Below are positions 56,201-64,000 of a stretch of 64,000 nucleotides of DNA, piece after piece. The translations under genes and the position numbers were made by a program. How positions within the stretch are numbered: position 1 is the first letter of the stretch; the number at the start of each line of letters is the position of its first letter. The stretch covers positions 186,001-250,000 of the forward strand of contig JAZKJV010005543.1 of assembly GCA_037367405.1 (NCBI GenBank), given 5' to 3'. The notes under the pieces were generated by a model, which was given only the letters and a program-made list of their open reading frames with translations, was not told the origin of the DNA and did no database searches. This DNA is from Ottelia alismoides. Lineage: Eukaryota > Streptophyta > Magnoliopsida > Alismatales > Hydrocharitaceae.

Positions 56201-57042
56201 ATATATACAATAATTAGACACTTTATTTATTTACAATAATTAGCTTTAATTATTTACAAGATATCAAAATATTAATTATGTTTAATCAATTATCAATTTA
56301 ACTAAGTAGTTCAAGATAAAGAGCTAATAATGAGAATAATGATGATGAATATGAGATTCTTCAATAGTGGGGGAAAAGATATGTTCATGAATATTTTAAC
56401 TGCTCCTCAACCATCAATGAGAGCAACCAGAAGAGTGAGCGTAAATGACAAAGGATAAAATATCTAAGTCATGTGCCTTTTTTCAAAACAAGAAGAAGAT
56501 AGGCACATGAATCTAGATAAGGGCCAACTAAGGGCTAAGTAAAGGGAATATTAAAGGCCAAGTATAAGGATCCAAGTAATATCCGACCCGAGGGCTAAGT
56601 GAAAGGTCAAATAGAGGTGGAGTATAAGGATACAAGCAAGGCTCGAATCAAGCATCATGGTCTGAACAAAAGATATGCAACCAACATTAGACCTGAGTTC
56701 GAAGCAAGAACTAAAAAATATGAAATTCATCACCAGTACTCTTAAAATTGGTACACTAATAACTAAGCAAATAAGAAAATAAATTTTATAAAATATAAGA
56801 TAACAATGTGACCATGACTTTTACTTGTAGAAGACTAGGGATAATATAATGTCTGCAAAAGGCCATGATAGTAGAGACATGTCTATAGAAAGTTAGGATT
56901 GCTCAAGCCATGTCTAACCCCACCCTCTCCATGCTCATATAACAACAAAATGCCACCCTCGTAAAGGACATTCCATTCCCCACAACTCTCCATAATCTCA
57001 TTGATGAGAAGAGACTACCTCTTCTCCACATCCTCAAATGAT
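53279..57042. other. Long gene-free stretch
   Basis: The stretch is AT-rich with a mixed-composition block at 54550-55870. A phrase near 55945 (CTACATGAAAGTTGTGTAT) recalls one in the Tat-like LTR (37949, TTCATGAAAGTTGTAGAT), so old LTR debris is possible. Short repeats of a GGGCTAAGT-AAAGG phrase lie at 56520-56640. No gene could be supported. Confidence 0.4.
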
Positions 57043-57047
57043 GAAAG

Positions 57048-57881
57048 TGTTGGGGATATGTGGCACAATCAATCAGCCAGGAGAATCCCCCTAAAACTGT
57101 CCTGCAACAAAGATGGCACACACAAGATATATGTTCCCCACGTGGGAACTCAATGGCAACAATGACAAACAAATCACAAGCAAGCAACCACACGAGACAC
57201 GGATTTTTACATGGAAACCCTTCCTCAATGTGAGCAAGGGAAAAACCACGGGGCAAGACCGGCAACCAATCGCCACGGTCAAAATGGAGCCAAAGTTCTT
57301 CTCGGTTTTGTTGCCCACAAAATTGAGGTACAAGCCACACACAATGGATAGTTCTTCTACAAGTAACTAACTATCCCTAGGTATCCAAAATGCCAATATT
57401 GTGCTCAAAACAAGATAGATGGATTGACTTCCCTTGTGGGCTCCCGGATGGAGACCCAAACTCGGCTTCGGCTCCTTGAGGTCGTCCGCAACGACCTCCA
57501 TGATGCTCCTCTCGAACTCAACCAAAGAAACCGGCTTCCCTATCAGCCCTAGCTGCAGCCCGCGTCGACGGGGGAAGGGGGAAGTCCTGTTGTGACCTCC
57601 TTCCCTCTCGACCTCTCTCTTCCTCTCACGCGTGGAGGAGAAGGGCTTCCACGAAACCCTTGTCGATGCACTCAGTTTTTGGCTGGAATGGGGCATTTTT
57701 TCTTCTCTGGAATGGGTCTCTCTCTGGGACGAGTGGGGCATCAGATGGGCACATTCATCCCTGGAATGGGGCTACCCAATGGGGTTCCCACTTGCTGAAA
57801 TATTTCAGTAATGCCCCTACCAAAGGGGCAAATTATTGCTGCCCCCAAGTTGGGACTGGAACATTGCAAATAAACCCAACA
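57048..57881 (-). repeat. Copia 3' LTR
   Basis: This 834-bp LTR pairs with 61884-62717. It has a palindromic CCCCACGTGGG near 57137 that is mutated in the other copy. Confidence 0.93.
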
Positions 57882-57928
57882 ACCTCCCCCTTCAGCCCCA
57901 ACGGGGTGTTGTTTTCTTGTGATGGAGA

Positions 57929-58445
57929 TCAAGAAGAGGTGACACCGGTCAGCTCTCTACAGAGCTGAAGCTTGTCACGAGTGACTGCCTTCGTCAGCAT
58001 ATCTGAGGGGTTCTCATCTGTGTGAATCTTCTTCAACATGAGCTGCTTCTGTTCAATTGCATCCCTCAACCAATGGTATCTCACATCAATGTGTTTTGTC
58101 CGAGCATGGTGCATGATACTCTTGCTCAAGTCTATAACGCTCTGGCTATCATAAAACACAACCGTCTCACTGTCATTCAATCCAAACTCACCAAGAAAGT
58201 GTTGTGGCCACAATATTTCTTTCCCAGCCTCTGCTGCTGCAATGTATTCTGCCTCGGTAGTCGAGAGAGCAACACATTTCTGTAGCTTGGTATGCAAATG
58301 TGAAAATGTAGCATGAGGTGGACTTTCTCTGGTCCATGTCACCTGCCATATCTGCATCAGTGTAGTCACAAAGTTTAAGATCTGACCTCCCAAACACAAA
58401 ACACATACTTGAGGTCTCTCTCAAGTATCTCAAGATCCACTTCAT
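57929..58445 (-). pseudogene. Copia RNase H
   Basis: Typical copia RNase H segments are LQKCVALSTTEAEYIAAAEA, WPQHFLGEFG, VVFYDSQSVIDLSKS, HARTKHIDVRYHWLRD and ENPSDMLTKAV. A frameshift near 58390 and another near 58300 separate the N-terminal part (FGRSDLKLCDYTDADMAGD), which lies in different frames, from RT and from the rest. Confidence 0.88.
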
Positions 58446-59859
58446 TGCCTCCCAAATGGTCCTTGTCTGGGTTGGACATGAATCTGCTCACCACGCTCAC
58501 TGCATGTGCTATATCTGGTCTAGTGCACACCATGGCGTACATGAGGCTCCCAACTGCAGATTGGTATGGGATCTTGTTCATCTCTGCTTTCTCCTCAGAA
58601 GTGGAAGGACATGATTCTTTGGTTAGCTTGAAATGAGAAGCTAAAGGCGTACTGACAGGTTTGGCATTCTTCATGTTGAACCGCTCCAACACGCGTTCAA
58701 CATAGCTTTCCTGTGACAACCACATCATGTGTTTCTTCATGTCCCTTGTAATCTGCATCCCAAGGATGTGACTTGCCTTGCCCAAATCTTCCATCTCAAA
58801 CTCTTTGGAGAGTTCCCTCTTGAGCTTTGCAACCAGGTTGGAATCATGACCTACAATCAACATGTCATCCACATATATCAAAAGAATGACGAACCCGTCA
58901 TTGGGAAGACGATGAACATATACACATGGGTCGGTTGTAGTCCTCTTGAAGCTCTGCTTTCTTATGAAAGCATCAAACTTCAAGTACCACTGTCTCAGAG
59001 CTTGCTTCAAGCCATAGAGACTCTTTCTCAACCTGCAAACCATGCGTTCTTTCCCTTTCTCTTGAAAACCATGTGGTTGCTCTATGTAGATCTCTTCCTT
59101 TAAATCGCCATGAAGAAATGCCGTCTTCACATCCATCTGCTCCAGCTCAAGGTCCATGCTAGCAACAAGTCCTAGCACCATTCTCACTGAATTCATCTTC
59201 ATCACTGGGGAGAAGATTTCATCATAGTCTGCTCCTTCCTTCTAGCTGAACCCTTTCACCACCAATCTAGCCTTGTACTTCACTTGCTTGCCGCTGTCAT
59301 CTGACTTCAGTTTGTAAACCCATTTGTTCTTCAAGGCTCTCTTCCCTTTAGGAAGCTCAACAAGGTCAAAAGTGTGATTTTTCTTGAGAGATGACATCTC
59401 TTCGTTCACTGCATTCTGCCAATGGCCCTTTTCCTTGTGTATCTGTGCCTCCTCAAAAGTGTATGGCTCACCTGCATCTGTGAGCATCACATACCTAGAA
59501 GTGGGGTAATGGGATGATGGCTGGCGTGTCCTCTTAGATCTCCTGACCTGAGGCTCTGCCGCATCTGCATGTGGATGAGGTTGCTCCCCCTGCCCCAAGT
59601 CCCCTGGACCTGCATCAACGGGGTCTGCATTTGGCTCGCGTTGCTCAAGCTGCCCATCCTCTCCACCTGTACCATGTATTGGAGAGGGCTCTGTGTCCTC
59701 GTCACTGTTATCATCCATGGAGATCTCATCTCCATCACCACTCTCAGTGGTGTCCTCAGCCAACGTCTGATTCTCATAGAAAATCACATCCCTGTGTCTG
59801 GTGAATATCTTCTTCCTTGGATCCCAAAGACGGTAAAATACAAGGCACCGCCTTGTCAT
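58375..59859 (-). pseudogene. Copia reverse transcriptase
   Basis: One frame has a single TAG at 59242-59244 where Gln (CAG) is expected after VVKGFS. It contains the linker with acidic and Ser-rich residues, NKWVYKLK, MDVKTAFLHGDLKEEIYIEQP, KSLYGLKQALRQWY, the catalytic LLIYVDDMLIVG, and PYQSAVGSLMYAM. The YVDD active site is intact. A frameshift separates it from the integrase near 59860-59960. Confidence 0.93.
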
Positions 59860-59965
59860 CTAAATTCTTCCGCTGCTCCTTGGGTACCAATGCATAAGCT
59901 TTGCATCCAAACACCCTCAAATGAGCATATGAGGGGTCTTTCCCTGTCCAAACACGCTCTGGAAT

Positions 59966-61597
59966 TTAAAAACCCAAAGGAACTGATGGAGATCGGTTTA
60001 CCAAGTAACATACGGTGCGAACCGCCTCAGCCCAAAAGGTCTTGGGCAACTTCGATGTCTTCAACATGCAACGAGCTCTCTCAACAATGGTCATGTTCAT
60101 CCTCTCAGCTAGACCATTGTGCTGGGGTGTTCCTGGCTCTGTCCTCTCATGCCTGATGCTGTGCTCTGCATAATAGCCCTGAAAGCTATGGGAGGTGTAC
60201 TCTCCCCCATTGTCCGTGCGTAGACACTTCAACAATTTTCCTGTCTCACGCTCAACCATGGCATAAAATTTCTTAAAGCAATCAAACATTTGATCCTTCG
60301 ATCTCAGCACATACACCTACACCTTACTAGAAGCATCATCAATGAAGGTGACAAAATACCTGTTGCCTCCCAAAGAGGCTGTGTCCATAGGACCACAAAC
60401 ATCAGAATGAACCAACTGTAGAAGGTCTCCCTTCACCTTGAATCTGGCTCTGTATGGTGCACTCCTGCTCTTACCAACCTCACATGCATCACAAGGAGAC
60501 AAAGTGGTGTCAATGTGGTAGGGGATCAACTCTCTCTTGCTCAAAAGCTGCAAGCCCTTCTAGCTCATGTGGCCAAGTCGACAGTGCCACAAATCTGAAT
60601 TATCTGCTTCACTAGCATGCAAACTGCCATCCATGACCTTCACTCTAGTCATGTAGAGTGTGCAACACAAACTGCCTCTAGCCATGATGAGAGAACCCTT
60701 GCTAATCTTGCATTTGCTGTCGCCGAACTTCAGATGGTAGCCTTCACTATCTAGCTGTGAGCCAGATATAAGGCTAAACCGCACATCATGAACATGCCTC
60801 ATATTCTGGAGTGTCAAGGAGCACCCAACATCCGTCTGAATCGAGATGGTGCCCATGCCAATGATCTTAGAGTAACTTTCGTTACCCATCAATACTCTCT
60901 CATAATCACCCCTAGTGTAGGTGGTGAAAAACCCCCTGTGTGGAGTCACATGATAGGAGGCGGCCGTATCAACGACCCACTCCAAATCACTCCCTGTATG
61001 CAAGCATTGATCCTGTATGGTGAGAATCACCTCATCTGCACTTTCATCTACCACAACTGCGGCTACATTTCTATCTTCCTTTTTCAGATCTTTCTTGGCT
61101 TCAGCTTGTTCTCTCTTCCAAATCCTGCAATCTCTCTTCCAGTGACCATGCTTTTGGTAATGGTGACACTTTCCTCTGCCCTTGGACTTGTCTCTGGATT
61201 TCTGCCTCTCATGTGACACTCCTCTGCTACTGGATCTTCCTCTCCTCTCAGCTGCATACACATGTGAAGAGGAGGATGCCTCCCCCGAAGAGTGATGTCT
61301 AATCTCCTCATTGAGGAGACTGCCCTTGACCATAGCCATGGTCAACTTGCTATCCTTTGCAGAGTTACTCACGATGACTACTAGAGTCTCCCAACTGTCT
61401 GGCAATGAACCCAACAAGAGAAGTGCCTGCAACTCGTCATCAAGTGTCAAACTCATGGATGTCAACTGGTTGATAATGCTTTGGAAGTCATTCAGATGCT
61501 CCGCCACTTTGGTCACATCTTTGTACTTCAAGTTCACAAGCTTTCTAATCAAGAAAGCCTTGTTGGTTGCGGTCTTCTGATCACAAAGCTCGGACAA
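59966..61597 (-). pseudogene. Copia gag C-terminus, protease and integrase
   Basis: One frame is cut by TAG at 60560-60562 and 60317-60319. Order: gag with LNDFQSIINQL; a zinc knuckle CHHYQKHGHWKRDC in which the second Cys is Tyr; protease WVVDTAASYHVTP (DTAA); GAG-pre-integrase ending LWHCRLGHMS; integrase CDACEVGKSRSAP, then LVHSDVCGPM and YFVTFIDDASS, CLRTDNGGEYTS, and NGLAERMN. The catalytic Asp, Asp and Glu are all visible. It stops at 59966. Confidence 0.92.
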
Positions 61598-61602
61598 TTG
61601 TC

Positions 61603-61857
61603 CTACAACTCCTTCGCATTCGTCTCTTCGGCCACGTGATGAAAGATCGACATGTCAAGCCACTTCCGAATGGTACCAGTGGCCTTTCGGTTCAAGTTTG
61701 TCCACTCGCCCGCGGACATATTCTCTGGCTTGGAGTTCTCACCCTCCACCGGATAGTGGAGGTCCTTGCAATACAAGATGTCTTCCATCTCCGCCTTCCA
61801 AATCTGCCAATTGTTGCTTGTGAGCTTAATCATAGTACCTTCATCATCTTTGCCCAT
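61603..61857 (-). pseudogene. Copia gag N-terminus
   Basis: The frame starts MGKDDEGTMIKLTSNNWQIWK just after the primer-binding site and carries the copia gag N-terminal pattern (NWQIWKAEMEDIL). A frameshift at about 61600 puts the rest of gag into the frame at 59966-61597. Confidence 0.85.
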
Positions 61858-61883
61858 TGCTCAACCTCATCTCTGATACCACT

Positions 61884-62717
61884 TGTTGGGGATATGTGGC
61901 ACAATCAATCAGCCAGGAGAATCCTCATAAAACTGTCCTGCAGCAAAGATGGCACACACAAGATATATATTCTCCACACGAGAACTCAATGGGAACAATG
62001 ACAAACAAATCACAAGCAAGCAACCACACGAGACACGGATTTTTACGTGGAAACCCTTAATCAATGTGAGCAAGGGAAAAACCACGGGGCAAGACCGGCA
62101 ACCAATCACTACGGTCAAAATGGAACCAAAGTTCTTCCCGGTTTTATTGCCTACAAAACCGAGGTACAAGCCACACACAATGGATAGTTCTTCTACAAGT
62201 AACTAACTATCCCTAGGTATCTAAAATACCAATATTATGCTCAAAACAAGATAGATGGATTGACTCCTCTCGTGGGCTCCCGGATGGAGACCCAAACTCG
62301 GCTTCGGCTCCTTGAGGTCGTCCGCAACGACCTCCACGATGCTCCTCTCGAACTCGACCAAAGAAACCGGCCTCCCTCTCAGCCCTAGCTGTAGCCCGCG
62401 TCTACGGGGGAAGGGGGAAGCCCTGCTGTGACCTCCTTCCCTCTTGACCTCTCTCTTCCTCTCACGCGTGGAGGAGAAGGGCTTCCATGAAACCCTTGTC
62501 GATGCACTCGGTTTTTGGCTGGAATGGGGCGTTTTTTCTTTTGTGGAATGGGTCTCTCGCTGGGACGAGTGGGGCATCGGATGGGCACATTCATCCCTGG
62601 AATGGGGCTATCCAATGGGGTTCCCACTTGCTGAAAAAATTCAGTAATGCCCCTGCCAAAGTGGTAAATTACTGCTGCCCCCAAGTTGGGGCTGGAACAT
62701 TGCAAATAAACCCAACA
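61884..62717 (-). repeat. Copia 5' LTR
   Basis: This 834-bp LTR pairs with 57048-57881 and is identical in length. Confidence 0.93.
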
Positions 62718-62722
62718 GAAAG

Positions 62723-63650
62723 AGTATACTTATCCCACACAATATGTTGGACTTATAAGCCCTTGGCCATCAATGTAACAAAACTTAATATTTTATCATA
62801 GCCAACTGAGATGAATTTTTGTGAATGCACTTAATATTAATGTCCTTTTGTGCAATTAGGATTATGTACCGTGGTCATATTGAATACCATGCGGTTGGGA
62901 GGATGCAATTGACTTTTACACGTGATATTCAATAACGATCTCCAGTGTGAGAAAAAGACATGCTCTTGTGCACCTCTTTATATCTTTTCATTTTAAGATG
63001 CATAACGATTTTGCTAACAATGCTCACAATCAAACACATTGAAAAACACCTAAATTCAATTATCCTTTAAGCCATTGCTTTACGTTGTAAGAGTTAGCAA
63101 GATTTTTGAGCTACATACTTAAGCACACAATTATTAGTTAATTGACAAATATGAAATGTTATCTCCACCTAAAGAAGAAGACAATTGAAAAAAAAATGTA
63201 TATAAGCATCATGTTAAATGTAGATAAAATGTATCAAGTGATAACAAACATTTTCACGATCAAATTAAAAACCTCCTCCGTCTATTCTTTCACCCTCGCA
63301 GTCGCAGGTTGGAAAAAAACCTAATTCCAACGAACCAACATTCCCCAACTAACACCCGATCCAAGGGCCCCGAGACCCCCACGCCATTCGCACGGACGTC
63401 CCAGATCCTCCGCGCCTTCCGGCGGGCTCGTCCTCCTGATCGCTAGGGTTTGAAAATCCGCATCCCCTCAGTGCCCCCACCTCCGCAACTCTTCGCGGGC
63501 TCCACGCAACCCAACCAAGCAAGCATCCGCGATCCTGTCACCTCCCTCGCGCCTCCCAGTTCGATCCAACGGGTCCCACGTCCATCAACGCAATAGCACG
63601 CGCGGTAAGCGCACCCCAAGTGAGTGGCAGAGCAGCCGATCTCCCCATCC
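62723..63650. other. Upstream region of the NRP gene
   Basis: AT-rich DNA passes into a GC-rich promoter from about 63290 onward. No TE ends were recognised. The short reverse-strand ORFs over 63440-63900 are shadows of the GC-rich leader. Confidence 0.5.
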
Positions 63651-63658
63651 GGGGGGCG

Positions 63659-63666
63659 TATAAAAG
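63659..63666 (+). promoter_or_regulatory. TATA box of the NRP gene
   Basis: TATAAAAG lies 168 bp before the ATG in a GC-rich context, implying a transcription start near 63690 and a leader of about 135 bp. Confidence 0.65.
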
Positions 63667-63791
63667 GGTAGCAGAAGCCTTGCCCTTCCGCGTCCCCCGC
63701 CGAGCGGAAAAGCAAGTTTCTTCCGCCGCGCGCCGCCACCTCTTCTCTCCTCCCAGCTCACACACACACTCTATCGCATTACACTGCCCAA

Positions 63792-63807
63792 TTAGGGTTA
63801 GGGTTAG
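63792..63807 (+). promoter_or_regulatory. Telo-box in the 5' leader
   Basis: TTAGGGTTAGGGTTAG (telo-box AAACCCTAA on the other strand) lies 20 bp before the ATG. Telo-boxes are frequent near the starts of plant genes active in dividing cells. Confidence 0.6.
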
Positions 63808-63826
63808 TTTTTTTTCGCGATCGACG

Positions 63827-63943
63827 ATGGTCGCCGAGAAGGGGAAGAAGCCCAAGGCCGGAGGCGACGCCGAGCTCGACGAGTCCTCGCAGCTTGTCAT
63901 CGCCGTGGAGAAGCTCCAGGAGGTCCAGGAGGAGCTCGAGAAG
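63827..63943 (+). CDS. NRP1: NAP1-related protein (SET/NRP histone chaperone), exon 1
   Basis: The 39-codon first exon begins MVAEKGKKPKAG and ends KLQEVQEELEK at a GTACCA donor (63944). It closely matches the N-termini of plant NRP1/NRP2 (M-V/T-x-K-KK ... LVLSIEKLQEIQDDLEK), with SSQLVIAVEKLQEVQEELEK-type sequence forming the start of the dimerisation helix. NRP proteins are nuclear SET/NAP-family chaperones for histones H2A-H2B, acting in chromatin assembly, recombination and cell-cycle control in roots. The exon is GC-rich, as in many monocot genes. The start is the first ATG after the telo-box and fits homologues. The remaining exons lie beyond the window, so NRP1 cannot be separated from NRP2. 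Confidence 0.85.
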
Positions 63944-64000
63944 GTACCAAGTTCCCTTCTTTTCTTCAGTTTTCCTATGTCGGATCGCAGTGTTGTGGTG

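Larger units (their letters stand above)
57048..62717 (-). mobile_element. Full-length Ty1/copia retrotransposon, disabled
   Basis: The element is 5670 bp with a 5-bp TSD GAAAG (57043-57047 and 62718-62722) and two 834-bp LTRs (TGTTGGGG ... CCCAACA). The minus-strand order is gag, protease, integrase, RT, RNase H, which is copia order. The primer site is TGGTATCAGAG (61871-61881) and the polypurine tract is GAAGGGGGAGGT (about 57882-57895). I count about 13 differences in the first ~190 LTR bases (about 93% identity), making it the oldest of the full-length insertions here. Three in-frame TAG stops and at least three frameshifts are present. Confidence 0.95.

Noticed and set aside
63443..63900. 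Reverse-strand ORFs over the NRP leader
   Set aside because: They are shadows in GC-rich promoter/leader sequence; the plus-strand exon is supported by homology.

Overview
The window is nuclear DNA of a flowering plant, most likely a monocot. Two intron-containing host genes have GC-rich 5' ends, and almost everything else is transposable-element (TE) DNA of plant types: Ty3/gypsy, Ty1/copia, Tat/Athila-like LTR elements, hAT, Mutator-like (MULE) and Tourist-like elements. The species cannot be fixed from the sequence. No tRNA, rRNA or CRISPR was seen. || Layout. 1-5.3 kb: AT-rich DNA with a 415-bp foldback MITE, degenerate direct repeats and a broken retroelement pol fragment. 5.4-5.8 kb: a GC-rich unexplained ORF. 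7.0-10.2 kb: four or five MITE copies. 10.3-11.4 kb: a MULE with a perfect 9-bp target duplication, ending about 220 bp before the start codon of ORC6. 11.6-31.4 kb: ORC6, ten coding exons and 293 aa, whose intron 7 is 17.1 kb because it holds an 11.3-kb chromovirus. The chromovirus holds a 3.8-kb non-autonomous LTR element, which in turn holds a 1.4-kb hAT element; every level has its own target-site duplication (TSD). 31.8-34.3 kb: a decayed copia element. 34.8-36.4 kb: a foldback element and an orphan MULE arm. 37.0-50.0 kb: a 13-kb Tat/Athila-like element with 3.2-kb LTRs, protease remnants but no visible RT or integrase, and a nested 465-bp hAT. 52.0-53.3 kb: a second MULE filled with a G-rich minisatellite. 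57.0-62.7 kb: a full-length but mutated copia element. 63.8 kb to the end: exon 1 of a NAP1-related (SET/NRP) histone chaperone gene. || How the parts relate. The two host genes act in chromatin and replication: ORC6 in origin licensing and NRP as a histone H2A-H2B chaperone. They are separated by about 32 kb of TE DNA and nothing shows joint regulation. ORC6 keeps an open frame and GT-AG junctions throughout, so it is probably functional despite the TE load. The autonomous-type TEs are all disabled by stops and frameshifts, but several have near-identical LTRs and perfect TSDs, so insertion was fairly recent.
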